NCBI GenBank assembly: GCA_902362865.1
Contig: CABIYE010000013.1
Span: 1-64,000, forward strand
Direction of reading: 5' to 3'
Length of the DNA stretch: 64,000 nucleotides
Source of the DNA: Clostridiaceae bacterium
GTDB taxonomy: Bacteria > Bacillota > Clostridia > Lachnospirales > Lachnospiraceae
A program made the position numbers and the translations under genes. A model generated the notes under the pieces. The model made no database searches. It saw only the letters and a list, made by a program, of their open reading frames with translations, and was not told where the DNA came from. The first letter of the stretch is position 1. Each line of letters opens with the position of its first letter. Below, piece by piece: positions 36,581 to 45,432 of this stretch.

Positions 36581-37450
36581 CTATATAGAATCCATAAATG
36601 TCCTCTGCGTCCGGTTAAAGAGCAGCACGCCAAAGACCAGAATAACTGCCGTTATGAGCGCTCCCATTCCCATCTGCGGAAATGAAACCGTCCCGCTGCC
36701 AAGCCAGCCATATCGAAAAATTTCTACCAGCGAAGCTACCGGATTCCATGAAATGATCCATCGCCATTTCCCCGGAATCTGGGAATAAGGGTAAACAATC
36801 GGCGTTGCGTACATCCAGAGCTGTACGCCAAATCCTACCAACACCTGCAAATCTCTGTATTTTGTCGTTAAAGACGCTAAAATCATACCTACTCCCATAG
36901 CAAGGAGCGCCAGCTCAAACAAAATCAACGGGGTAAGGAGACACAACCAGGTAAGCCGCACATTTCCTTTCCACATATACCACATTACAAATAGGAAGAA
37001 AAGGAAAAACTGCGCGCCAAATGTAATCAGCTTAGAAATACATGTAGCAATAGGCATCACCAGCCTAGGAAAATAAACTTTGCCGAACAGCCGGGCATTT
37101 CCAAGAAATGTACCTGCCGTTGCCTGCAGACATCCCGAAAAATAAGACCACAATATATTTCCAGCCATATAAAACAGGAAATCCGGTATCCCATCCGTAG
37201 AAATACTTGCAATTCTTCCAAATACTATGGTGAAGATTACCGTTGTCAAAAGCGGATTAATCAAAATCCACGCCGGACCAAGAATGGTCTGTTTATACAT
37301 CGTCTTAAAATCCCGCTTAACAAACAGTATAATCAAATCCCTGTATTCCAGAATTTCTTTTAAATTAAATTGAAAAAAAGAAGCTTTGGGACGAATTTCC
37401 ATTGTCCAGTTCTCTTCTCCAAGAGATACTTCCTGTTTCTTCACCGCCAT
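36581..37450 (-). CDS. wzm: Wzm-type polysaccharide ABC transporter permease
   Basis: 289-aa inner-membrane permease of the ABC-2 family with about six transmembrane helices. FKTMYKQTILGPAWILINPL near the N-terminus and LVGFGVQLWMYATPIVYPYS near the middle are typical of TagG/Wzm proteins. The start at 37450 has AAAGGA seven bases upstream. It pairs with the Wzt-type ATPase downstream to export a glycan, or possibly teichoic acid, across the membrane. Confidence 0.9.
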   Translation of the reverse strand: MAVKKQEVSLGEENWTMEIRPKASFFQFNLKEILEYRDLIILFVKRDFKTMYKQTILGPAWILINPLLTTVIFTIVFGRIASISTDGIPDFLFYMAGNILWSYFSGCLQATAGTFLGNARLFGKVYFPRLVMPIATCISKLITFGAQFFLFFLFVMWYMWKGNVRLTWLCLLTPLILFELALLAMGVGMILASLTTKYRDLQVLVGFGVQLWMYATPIVYPYSQIPGKWRWIISWNPVASLVEIFRYGWLGSGTVSFPQMGMGALITAVILVFGVLLFNRTQRTFMDSI

Positions 37451-37477
37451 TTTATATATTCCTTTCTTAATGCCAAA

Positions 37478-37521
37478 ACAAAGCGGACAAGTCCGCCTCA
37501 AATTTCCTATATTATAAAAAG
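37478..37521. repeat. Short member of repeat family C
   Basis: A 44-bp stretch joining the left end (ACAAAGCGGACAAGTC) and the right end (CAAATTTCCTATATTATAAAA) of the family seen at 32494-32715. It includes a perfect hairpin GCGGAC-AA-GTCCGC. It overlaps the leader of the Wzm gene and the end of the tRNA terminator. Confidence 0.5.
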
Positions 37522-37549
37522 CCTTAAATCCTTAAAAGGATCTAAGACT
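37516..37549 (-). terminator. Terminator of the tRNA cluster
   Basis: On the minus strand a 12-bp stem with two G-U pairs (AGTCTTAGATCC with GGATTTAAGGCT) is followed by five T. It lies 10 bp downstream of tRNA-Leu, the last gene of the minus-strand tRNA cluster. Confidence 0.85.
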
Positions 37550-37558
37550 TTTCTTTCA

Positions 37559-37645
37559 TGCCGGCGACCGGAATCGAACCGGTACGGGAGTATAAGTCCC
37601 GCAGGATTTTAAGTCCTGTGCGTCTGCCAGTTCCGCCACGCCGGC
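37559..37645 (-). tRNA. tRNA-Leu (anticodon TAA)
   Basis: The 87-nt class II tRNA has acceptor GCCGGCG/CGCCGGC, anticodon loop CTTAAAA (TAA), a long variable arm (GGGACTTATAGTCCC) and T loop GTTCGATTC. Last gene of the cluster. Confidence 0.95.
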
Positions 37646-37675
37646 ATTCTTATACAACAGCTTCCTGCTGTATAA

Positions 37676-37748
37676 TGGGACCTACAGGGCTCGAACCTGT
37701 GACCCTCTGCTTGTAAGGCAGATGCTCTCCCAGCTGAGCTAAGATCCC
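37676..37748 (-). tRNA. tRNA-Val (anticodon TAC)
   Basis: The 73-nt cloverleaf has acceptor GGGATCT/AGGTCCC with one G-U pair, anticodon loop CTTACAA (TAC) and T loop GTTCGAGCC. Confidence 0.95.
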
Positions 37749-37787
37749 AATCATCAAATTGTTTGTCTTCACATCTTGCGATGCTAA

Positions 37788-37861
37788 CGACCCAGAAGAG
37801 ACTCGAACTCTCGACCTCCGCCGTGACAGGGCGGCGCTCTAACCAACTGAGCCACTGGGCC
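37788..37861 (-). tRNA. tRNA-Asp (anticodon GTC)
   Basis: The 74-nt cloverleaf has acceptor GGCCCAG/CTGGGTC, anticodon loop CTGTCAC (GTC) and discriminator G, as expected for tRNA-Asp. Confidence 0.95.
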
Positions 37862-37867
37862 TTGTAA

Positions 37868-37941
37868 TGGACCTTCGGGGACTCGAACCCAGGACCGATC
37901 GGTTATGAGCCGATTGCTCTAACCAACTGAGCTAAAGGTCC
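37868..37941 (-). tRNA. tRNA-Met (anticodon CAT)
   Basis: The 74-nt cloverleaf has acceptor GGACCTT/AAGGTCC, anticodon loop CTCATAA (CAT) and discriminator A. The first base pair G-C and normal D arm argue against initiator tRNA. A lysidine-modified tRNA-Ile cannot be excluded by eye. Confidence 0.85.
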
Positions 37942-37968
37942 AAAACAAAAAGTCCCTTATAGGAACTA

Positions 37969-38041
37969 AGCCGATGATCGGACTCGAACCGATAACCTGC
38001 TGATTACAAATCAGCTGCTCTGCCAATTGAGCCACATCGGC
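37969..38041 (-). tRNA. tRNA-Thr (anticodon TGT)
   Basis: The 73-nt cloverleaf has acceptor GCCGATG/CATCGGC, anticodon loop TTTGTAA (TGT) and discriminator U, usual for tRNA-Thr. Its 5' part is repeated in the tandem array immediately upstream. Confidence 0.95.
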
Positions 38042-38265
38042 ATGATGTATCTGAAGGCAGCTGATTTGTAATCAGCGCTCTGCCTTCGATTGACGCGGTC
38101 AATCTCACTGAATTGAGCCACATCGGCATGATGTATTCCGAAGGCAGCCGATTTGTAATCAGCGCTCTGCCTTCGATTGACGCGGTCAATCTCACTGAAT
38201 TGAGCCACATCGGCATGATGTATCTGAAGGCAGCTGATTTGTAATCAGCGCTCTGCCTTAATACT
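38025..38265. repeat. Tandem 86-87-bp repeat built from tRNA-Thr pieces
   Basis: Three units start at 38025, 38111 and 38198; the first overlaps the 5' end of the real tRNA-Thr and the third is shorter. On the minus strand each unit carries the first 17 nt of tRNA-Thr (GCCGATGTGGCTCAATT) and an anticodon-arm segment in inverted orientation (GCTGATT-ACA-AATCAGC). The two complete units also carry a GATTGAC/GTCAATC hairpin between these parts. Flanking AAGGCAG/CTGCCTT extends the inverted anticodon arm into a long hairpin. No unit can form a complete tRNA. Open frames across it are artefacts. Confidence 0.85.
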
Positions 38266-38275
38266 TGATAACGAA

Positions 38276-38347
38276 TGACTCCACCGGGAATCGAACCCGG
38301 GTTACCGCCGTGAAAGGGCGATGTCTTAACCGCTTGACCATGGAGCC
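38276..38347 (-). tRNA. tRNA-Glu (anticodon TTC)
   Basis: The 72-nt cloverleaf has acceptor GGCTCCA/TGGAGTC, anticodon loop CTTTCAC (TTC) and T loop GTTCGATTC. First gene of the minus-strand cluster. Confidence 0.95.
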
Positions 38348-38447
38348 ATATAAACTTCGGTCACTATTATCTCCACAGCGACCGAAGTCTATGATAGCAT
38401 ATAACTAATTATTTTGCAATAGTTTTTATTAATTTTTTATTTCTCAA

Positions 38448-38601
38448 AGTTCAGCCATAAGTCGGATTGTGGGTGAATCATGCTTGCATGAATGAACACA
38501 CGATCCGGCTTATGAGCGGAGCGCCATTTTATGAGCAAAAATAGCTGCATAGCAGCGGAGAAGCATCGCAGATGTGTTTTGCGAATGGCGCGGGCTGAAC
38601 T
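38448..38601. repeat. Multi-hairpin intergenic element, family B copy 2
   Basis: 154 bp bounded by AGTTCAGCC (38448) and its complement (38593-38601). The left half is a long hairpin (CATAAG...CTTATG, tip TCATGC-TT-GCATGA). The right half has an outer GCGCCATT/AATGGCGC stem enclosing GCTGC-ATA-GCAGC and CATC-GCA-GATG hairpins, a cloverleaf-like plan. It ends 10 bp from the stop of the GH78 gene and may act as its terminator. Confidence 0.75.
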
Positions 38602-38610
38602 AATACTTTT

Positions 38611-41600
38611 TTATTTCTCAAACTTTTCCATAAATCTCTGGATAATGATTGCACATTCCGCACGGCTCGTGCCTCCCTGTGGGTCAAGACGATAGGAACC
38701 GTCTTCGTTTTCTTTTCCAGCAATGATTCCGTTGCCTACCGCCCACTTCATTGCATCTTCTGCGAACTCCGTTACCTTGTCAGCGTCTGTAAATGCGCTG
38801 ATATCGGTTGGTTTTTCGGATTTGTACTTTTTGTAATTCGCATAGCGGTACATCATGGTTACCATCTGCTCGCGGGTAATTGGATCATTCGTTCCAAAGT
38901 ATCCGGAATCTGTATAACCCGTAACAACTTCTGTTTCGGCCGCCCAGGTAACTGCTTTTGAATAGAACTGTCCATCCGGTACATCCGGGAACTTCGCCTC
39001 ATACTCTACTTTCGGTTCCCCGTTGAGACGGTAAAGAATCGTTGCAAACTGTGCACGTACCAGTGTTGTGTATGGCGCGAAATGCGTATCATCCATACCC
39101 GTCATAGTTCCTTCGTAATAGTTGTAAGCCACTTCATCGTAGAACCAGTCATTTTCTACTACGTCTTCATATGGAAGTTTTTTCCATTGCAGAGCCTTTG
39201 CCGCTTCGTCAAGCGCTGCAGCCGCATCATCAATTTCTTTCTGCGTTGCGGCCGTATCTGCAAATACTTCTTCTGCCTTCTTCAAAGCTTCTTCGTAAGC
39301 TGCCCAGCTCGCTTCTGAATAATGATCCTTCTTAGTATCCGGAACTGCATTTTTGATTGCCGCCTCAAGCTTCTTCTTGTCTGTATCATTCGGTTTCGCT
39401 GCTTCCTTCACTGTAACCTTAAAGGTAGCTATCTTTCCTTCATATGTTACTGTTACTGTCTGCTCTCCGGTCTTATTCTTATCATAACCGCTTACTTTGC
39501 AATCCGTTACCGCAATATCTTTTGTTGTATCGTCGCTGTATTTTGCAGTAACTTTCATTCCGTCAAGGTTAAGCTCTTCTCCTGCTGTGTACTCTGTCTT
39601 CGTCGGTGCTGTTACCGTAATGGATTCTACCACAACCGGATCGTCTCCATCCTCCTGTCCTACATAACCTTCCGCGTAAACTGCTGTCAGCTTTCCATCC
39701 TTCACACTAAAATCATATCCGCCGGATTCCAGCACGAATTTCGCCGTTTCCAATCCATTGTGCTCTTCCATGCCTTCATAGGACATACCGGTCAGCGCCT
39801 CGAAACCGTCCAGTGCGTTCTCTTTTACAGGGAGATACAGAACTGCCGTTGTATTTGCCGGTATTACCGTATGGTAGGAGGTAAGTTCGCCATCTGTACT
39901 CTTCCACTGAGATTCAATCTTTCCATAATAAGATTCGTAAGAAGCATCCACGGAATGAATACGTTCTTCGTCGTTATATTTTTCTCCTGTGTCAGGCGTC
40001 GGCTGTAAAATAATATTCTTGAATCCCGGATTTTCTTCGTCCGCGGCAATCCCCGCCATGTAACGGTACATCCATTCTACCACAGAACCGTATGCATAGT
40101 GATTAAAGGAGTTCATCTCGCTGTCGCCGAATCCCACGCCCGGCGTATAGGAATTCCATCTCTCCCAGATGGTCGTTGCCCCTGCTTTTACTTCAAAGAG
40201 CCAGGACGGTTGTTCATCCTGAAGGAGCAGATCATAGGACACATCGCTGCTTCCTATATCTGAAAGCACCGGCGTGATTACATTGGAGCCAAGGAACCCA
40301 ACCGCAAGCGTATTTTTCCCATAATTAGCCCGAATACTGCCTGCTGCCGGATTTTCATTTTTAATATTCTCTATCAGCAGCTCTTTCGCCGCATCACGCA
40401 TCTCGTCACTGTCATAGAATCCCAGTTTCAGCATCCAGAGCAGCGCTGTCTGGGAATTATCCTCCCAGGTTCCGCCTTTTCCTGCCCACCACATGAACTG
40501 GTATCTCTGCATATCTCCTGTACCTGATTTAATCACAAGATTACCATCGTTAAATGTTACATGTGTCTTTAAAAAGGTCTCCTTAATATCTTCAAACTGC
40601 TGCTCATAAGCCGCCTGCTTCTCCGTATTGCCCAGGACGCCCGCAATCTTCGCCATCAACTGTGCCATATAACCATAGTAATAGTCAGAAATAACTTCTA
40701 CCGAAGTTCCCTGGAAGGACAGCCAATCGCCATAATTTCTGTCGGCTCCCAGATCAATCGGCGCCTGGTTTGCGCCTCTTTCATGCGCCTTCATATAATC
40801 CATATAGTGAACCATCGCATCCCAGTTCTCTTCCAGAACAGAAGTATCTCCGGTCTGGCTGTAAAGCACCCATGGATCAATAATCTCTACGTCACTCCAG
40901 CCTGCCGCCCAGGTACTGAAGTATCCGTTCATATCGTCAAATACGGAAGGCGTATATCCTTTTATCAGCGTATTTTCTGACAAAATGTCCTGAATCTCAT
41001 TCAGAAATGCCACGGAGTTAAAATTATAAACTGCCGTCTGTGCAAATGCCTGTGTGTCTCCGCTCCACGCCTGCCGCTCATCACGCTGCGGGCAATCCGT
41101 AGACGTCGTAAAATAATTACTCATCTGTCCGTATAAAGTATTGGAGAACAATTTATTTACATTCGCATTATTTGTCTCAATATTTCCGGTCTGCTCTGTT
41201 ATGGATGAGAGCGCCTTTGATTTTACAGAATAAATCGTCACGTCATCCGTTGCAGTAAATTCTATGTACTGATATCCAAAGAAGGACATCGTTGTCTGAT
41301 AATGCTCTTTCCCGTCTCCGGCAAAGGTATACTTAACCGCCGACCTTGCATTTCTCAGGCTCTTCTGGTAAATAGAACCCTTCGGTCCGTCCGCCTGTGT
41401 AGCGCCGTTTCCGGAAGCGCTTCCGTCATTCAGCATTTCCGCAAACCGCATGGTAAGTCGGGTTCCCCGCTCAGCCGCAAATTCCACCTCTGGGATAGCT
41501 GTCATATTCTGTCCCAGATTTACGATCATCGTCTGTCCCTTTTTCAGAGTGATTCCGTCCCCAAGGATATTTTCTCCCTCGGAAACAGCCTCATATTTTC

Positions 41601-43878
41601 CTGCATACAGAGCATCCTCCGGCTCTTCGTATGCATAATATTTATCTACATTTACTTCGCCGCCTGCCAGAGAAGAATTGGCCGCCTGTCCGGTGTAAAG
41701 CACGCAGGATACCGGTTCTTTTGAAAACTTGTCAATAATTTTGCCCGGTGTCGCCGCCTGCGCACGTATCTCGCCGGAATAAGTGGTGGTCGACATGGCC
41801 GTCTTTCCTGACAGCACCGTATTCTTCAGCGTACCCGCATCCAGTTTTGAAGCACCGTCAATATCTTTCCAGGTCTTACCGCCGTCTGAAGACGTCTGGA
41901 TAGAATAGATTTTCGCATAGTTCGGGCAAACTCCGTAATAAATAGATTCCTTGTCCGTACGTGCGTACAACTTCATACCCGAGAAGGTAACCGCCTGGTT
42001 AAAATGAAAATCAATGGTAATCGGATTGTCCTCCATATCCAGGACTTCATTCCCATAATCCAATATCTCCGTGGTAAAGCCCGCATTATTCTTCAGGCCA
42101 TAGTCTCCGTCTGTCAGGTTCGCCGCACTCCACTGGGGAGCCGATTCAAAATTTCTGGATATTGTTGGAGTAACTCCTGCCGCCACATTTTTCTCAGCAG
42201 AATCCAGAAGTTCCAATTCCATAATCTGCAGACGATTCTCATTATCCTCCATAACCGCCGGGCCTACCGCATAGACGGCAACTCTCACATCCTGTGCTGT
42301 CACTTCCCCGAAATCTGCCTCAGAATAGACTCCCTCGCTGTCCGTCTCCGGATAGCTGACAGTATTGCGCAGGCTATCTACCTGATAAGTATCCACAGTC
42401 GTCCAATCTGTCCCGTTTTCCGAAACCTTCAGGCTGTATTTCTTCGGATAGTTGACGCACTCATTTCCGCTGATTGGTTCTCCCTTGATTCGCGGATAAA
42501 TGTCCAGACTTTCCACAGACACTGCACTGTCAAATGCAAATTCAATTGTAATCGGTGTTTCCAACGTAAAAGAGGTCTGTCCGCTTGCCACCTGCTCTGA
42601 GGAATATCCTCTGTCACTGTCAATTCCGTAATCTCCATCTGTCAGATTACTTTCTGTCCACTGCGTTCCCCATGTAAATGTATTGGATACCTTCGGTGCA
42701 AGCCCGCTCACCACATTATTTCCCTGGGAATCCTTAAGCTCCAGCTCCATCATCTGCAGACGGTTCTCGTTATCTCCCTTTGTGCCGGGTCCGATTTCTT
42801 CTACAACAAGCTGTGCATATTTTACATTTTCCTGTGCCGCAAATTCCTGATGAATCACAGGAGTCTGCGTATCATTCCCCTCTGTCAGGGAATTCACCCA
42901 CGCGCTGTCATCGTAACCTGCTTTCGTGAAATCACCCAGTTCTTCTGCTATACGCGCGTCGTAATCTTCACCATAATATACTCCGTTGGCAGTAATACCG
43001 CTGTCCAGTGTTCCCTTCCAGTCAGTCGTATTGGTAACAATGTCTTTCACCGTATCGTCCGCATAACGAATCCGGAGCATCGCCTTCACCGCAGGCTGTG
43101 CGGATGTGGCGCCGATATTCGTTCCGCCGTTTCCGTCATTCCACCCGGTTCCTCCAATCACGGAAACCACGGCTGTATCCTGCTCTTCCAGCATGGAGGT
43201 TACATCATAAGCCTGATAGCCCATACTGATATTTCTATTGCCGTATCCCGGGTTCATGTGATGATAAACGGTCTCACCGTCTTCCTGCACACCTGCCCGG
43301 CTTCCATTTACATATGCCTGATATGCACCAATCGCCGTAATATAAAGTCTTGCAGATTCTACCTTGCCATCCAGCTTCTGTTCTGTTCTGAAAACCGGGG
43401 CCGCGGAACTTTTATTCATACGGATAAACGCCGCATTTTTCCATGCCTGCTGATTTGTAACTCCTGTCTCAAATGAAGCCGTACCGGATTGTACTTCACT
43501 GCCCGTCTCTGTCCAGACTTTCACCGTCCAGTCATAAGCCGTACCTTCCGCCAGTGCCTCGCCTCCATAAGATATACCGACAGACTTGTCATTCTCAACT
43601 TTGCCGCTGTCCCATACGGCTTTCGATGTGCCGCTCTCTGTAACCTGAATCTGATATGCCGTCTGTTTCGTACCAATTCCATTGGACTCCAGCTTCCATC
43701 CAAAATGCACGGAATCTGTTTCAATGCCAATGGGATTCGCCATATACTCCGTCGTCATATCAGAGATGCTGATTCGCACATCATCTGATACTGCCGCCGA
43801 TGCAGTCACAGGCATAACACTAAAGAGCAGACAGATTGACAGAAAGAATGCCGCTGCTCTTTTCCATTGCTGCTTCAT
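38611..43878 (-). CDS. SLH-anchored alpha-L-rhamnosidase, GH78
   Basis: 1755-aa surface enzyme expected to release L-rhamnose from plant glycans such as rhamnogalacturonan or flavonoid glycosides. A signal peptide (1-29) is followed by GH78 N-terminal beta domains, into which two discoidin-like (F5/8 type C) modules are inserted (about 350-700, marked twice by DNENRLQ-MELEL). The catalytic alpha/alpha barrel (about 880-1300) has the GH78 motif TDCPQRDERQAWSGD. Then come a Big_3 Ig-like domain (about 1433-1515), a FIVAR helical domain (about 1517-1583) and three SLH repeats for wall attachment. A family B hairpin element lies just downstream. Strong signal peptide and standard RBS (GGAGGAG) support the start. 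Confidence 0.9.
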   Translation of the reverse strand: MKQQWKRAAAFFLSICLLFSVMPVTASAAVSDDVRISISDMTTEYMANPIGIETDSVHFGWKLESNGIGTKQTAYQIQVTESGTSKAVWDSGKVENDKSVGISYGGEALAEGTAYDWTVKVWTETGSEVQSGTASFETGVTNQQAWKNAAFIRMNKSSAAPVFRTEQKLDGKVESARLYITAIGAYQAYVNGSRAGVQEDGETVYHHMNPGYGNRNISMGYQAYDVTSMLEEQDTAVVSVIGGTGWNDGNGGTNIGATSAQPAVKAMLRIRYADDTVKDIVTNTTDWKGTLDSGITANGVYYGEDYDARIAEELGDFTKAGYDDSAWVNSLTEGNDTQTPVIHQEFAAQENVKYAQLVVEEIGPGTKGDNENRLQMMELELKDSQGNNVVSGLAPKVSNTFTWGTQWTESNLTDGDYGIDSDRGYSSEQVASGQTSFTLETPITIEFAFDSAVSVESLDIYPRIKGEPISGNECVNYPKKYSLKVSENGTDWTTVDTYQVDSLRNTVSYPETDSEGVYSEADFGEVTAQDVRVAVYAVGPAVMEDNENRLQIMELELLDSAEKNVAAGVTPTISRNFESAPQWSAANLTDGDYGLKNNAGFTTEILDYGNEVLDMEDNPITIDFHFNQAVTFSGMKLYARTDKESIYYGVCPNYAKIYSIQTSSDGGKTWKDIDGASKLDAGTLKNTVLSGKTAMSTTTYSGEIRAQAATPGKIIDKFSKEPVSCVLYTGQAANSSLAGGEVNVDKYYAYEEPEDALYAGKYEAVSEGENILGDGITLKKGQTMIVNLGQNMTAIPEVEFAAERGTRLTMRFAEMLNDGSASGNGATQADGPKGSIYQKSLRNARSAVKYTFAGDGKEHYQTTMSFFGYQYIEFTATDDVTIYSVKSKALSSITEQTGNIETNNANVNKLFSNTLYGQMSNYFTTSTDCPQRDERQAWSGDTQAFAQTAVYNFNSVAFLNEIQDILSENTLIKGYTPSVFDDMNGYFSTWAAGWSDVEIIDPWVLYSQTGDTSVLEENWDAMVHYMDYMKAHERGANQAPIDLGADRNYGDWLSFQGTSVEVISDYYYGYMAQLMAKIAGVLGNTEKQAAYEQQFEDIKETFLKTHVTFNDGNLVIKSGTGDMQRYQFMWWAGKGGTWEDNSQTALLWMLKLGFYDSDEMRDAAKELLIENIKNENPAAGSIRANYGKNTLAVGFLGSNVITPVLSDIGSSDVSYDLLLQDEQPSWLFEVKAGATTIWERWNSYTPGVGFGDSEMNSFNHYAYGSVVEWMYRYMAGIAADEENPGFKNIILQPTPDTGEKYNDEERIHSVDASYESYYGKIESQWKSTDGELTSYHTVIPANTTAVLYLPVKENALDGFEALTGMSYEGMEEHNGLETAKFVLESGGYDFSVKDGKLTAVYAEGYVGQEDGDDPVVVESITVTAPTKTEYTAGEELNLDGMKVTAKYSDDTTKDIAVTDCKVSGYDKNKTGEQTVTVTYEGKIATFKVTVKEAAKPNDTDKKKLEAAIKNAVPDTKKDHYSEASWAAYEEALKKAEEVFADTAATQKEIDDAAAALDEAAKALQWKKLPYEDVVENDWFYDEVAYNYYEGTMTGMDDTHFAPYTTLVRAQFATILYRLNGEPKVEYEAKFPDVPDGQFYSKAVTWAAETEVVTGYTDSGYFGTNDPITREQMVTMMYRYANYKKYKSEKPTDISAFTDADKVTEFAEDAMKWAVGNGIIAGKENEDGSYRLDPQGGTSRAECAIIIQRFMEKFEK

Positions 43879-43979
43879 AAATTTTTCTCCTCCCTACTTT
43901 TCTTGCAGAACATTATATCACTTTTCTCCAAAACATTCCATGCGCTTTTTTATTCATTTTTGTTAAATATTTTGCACTC

Positions 43980-44110
43980 ATTACTATTCAAATCCGGACT
44001 GTGGAGCAGTCACCCCACCCGCATAAGCAGTCTTAGCTCCGTCAGGAGTAAGACTGGAGTATCGAAGATACGACGAGTGCGCATGCTGGTGGGGTGCTGT
44101 GAATGGTAAC
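43980..44110. repeat. Structured intergenic element, family A copy 2
   Basis: A 131-bp copy of the element at 2572-2766 that lacks the internal 17-bp inverted repeat. The right end is identical (GCTGTGAATGGTAAC), the left end is degenerate (ATTACTATTCA). The hairpin at 44059-44071 reads GTATC-GAA-GATAC where copy 1 reads GCATC-GAA-GATGC. It fills the gap between the GH78 and alcohol dehydrogenase genes. Confidence 0.85.
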
Positions 44111-44120
44111 TTGCACTTTT

Positions 44121-45293
44121 CTATACAAGACTCTCCCGCAGAATCTGTACAATTTCCTCCCGGTCAAGTACTTTGTATCCTCCTGGCATGGCAAGTGTTA
44201 CGTCAGCAATTCCTTCAATCATTGCTTCATCGGCTCCCAACTCACGGATATTCATCACAAGTCCCAGCTCTTTCATCCAATTCTCCATTGCCGCAAGTCC
44301 TTCTTCTGCAACCTGGCGGTCATCCTTTCCTTCCGGATCCACATCCCATACATTTACCGCAAAACGCTTAAATTTCGCCAGCCCATAAGGCAGAATGTAT
44401 CGATAATACGGCAGAGAAACCGCAGCAAGCGTCATACCGTGGGTCGCATTGGTGTAACCTCCCACTGCCTGTCCCAACATATGAACCATCCAATCAGTAG
44501 TTTTTCCTTTTGCCACCAGCGTGTTCAGTGCCCATGTTGCCGTCCACATAATATTGCTCCTCGCCTCATAGTCCTGCGGATTCTCATTCGCAATCCGACT
44601 GGAATGTAACAGAGATCGCATCAGTCCTTCACTGATGTAATCACTGGTATTGTCATCCTCTCCCGAAAAGTACTGCTCGCAAATATGGTTGAAAATGTCA
44701 TAAATACCGGAAACCATCTGATAATGCGGCAGGGTCATGGTATAGCGGGGATTCAGAATCGAAAACTTCGGCATAATCGCCTCGTCTGCAAAAACATGGC
44801 CGATTTTCTGCTTTGTCTCCTGATTCGTTATCACAGAACCAGCGTTCATCTCCGAACCAGTTCCTACCATTGTCAGCACACACCCCACCGGAATCGTCTC
44901 ACATTCCGGTTCTTCAAAACGAACATAATACTTCTGCCACGGATCATCTTCACAATGAACAGACACAGACACCGCCTTTGCATAATCGCAGACCGAACCA
45001 CCGCCTACGGCCAGAATGAAGTCCGCTTGGTGATTTCTTGCAATCTCAACACCCTCATACAATTTGGCAAGGGTAGGATTGGGCATAACACCGGAAATCT
45101 CCGCAACCTCTTTCCCATTTTTCTTTAAAATAGAAACAACTTCCTCATAGATTCCATTCTTCTTAATTGAGCCGCCGCCATAGATTAATACTACATTGCG
45201 CCCATATTTTGGCAGTTCCGTATTCAGCGAATTCAGAGAATCTTCTCCAAAATAAAGTTTGGTAGGATTACAATAAGTAAAATTTCCATTCAT
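44121..45293 (-). CDS. Iron-containing alcohol dehydrogenase (butanol dehydrogenase type)
   Basis: 390-aa NAD(P)-dependent dehydrogenase of the Fe-ADH family. The dinucleotide-binding loop GGGSVCDYAKAVS is near residue 98. Metal ligands are visible in YDIFNHICEQYF and in the C-terminal GGYTNATHGMTLAAV. The closest pattern is BdhA-type NADH/NADPH butanol dehydrogenase, acting on aldehydes and alcohols in fermentation. It is divergent from a MerR regulator gene, and its promoter carries a 19-bp spacer with a palindrome, so it is the likely target of that regulator. Confidence 0.9.
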   Translation of the reverse strand: MNGNFTYCNPTKLYFGEDSLNSLNTELPKYGRNVVLIYGGGSIKKNGIYEEVVSILKKNGKEVAEISGVMPNPTLAKLYEGVEIARNHQADFILAVGGGSVCDYAKAVSVSVHCEDDPWQKYYVRFEEPECETIPVGCVLTMVGTGSEMNAGSVITNQETKQKIGHVFADEAIMPKFSILNPRYTMTLPHYQMVSGIYDIFNHICEQYFSGEDDNTSDYISEGLMRSLLHSSRIANENPQDYEARSNIMWTATWALNTLVAKGKTTDWMVHMLGQAVGGYTNATHGMTLAAVSLPYYRYILPYGLAKFKRFAVNVWDVDPEGKDDRQVAEEGLAAMENWMKELGLVMNIRELGADEAMIEGIADVTLAMPGGYKVLDREEIVQILRESLV

Positions 45294-45338
45294 AATTCTT
45301 TCTCTCCTTTGACAGTTCTGTTTTTATTTGTTAAAATC

Positions 45339-45369
45339 ATTGTAGAACGTAAACCTAACTTTAGGTCAA
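45339..45369 (-). promoter_or_regulatory. MerR-type promoter and operator of the alcohol dehydrogenase gene
   Basis: On the minus strand TTGACC (complement 45364-45369) and TACAAT (complement 45339-45344) are separated by 19 bp, the long spacer typical of MerR-controlled promoters. The palindrome ACCTAA-AG-TTAGGT (45353-45366) lies over the -35 end of the spacer. Confidence 0.75.
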
Positions 45370-45432
45370 GATTATTTTTCAAAAAACTTTGCACAAAGGT
45401 GCTATAAACAGCAACTGCACAGGAGGATGAAT

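Noticed and set aside
38004..38216. Open frames over the tRNA-Thr repeat array
   Set aside because: They are formed by the tandem tRNA-derived repeat and have no ribosome site or protein-like composition.
38025..38265. CRISPR array
   Set aside because: The units are 86-87 bp, contain no variable spacers and derive from tRNA-Thr.
38025..38265. T-box leader or additional tRNA-Thr genes
   Set aside because: The units lack the T arm and 3' acceptor strand of a tRNA and do not precede an amino acid gene.
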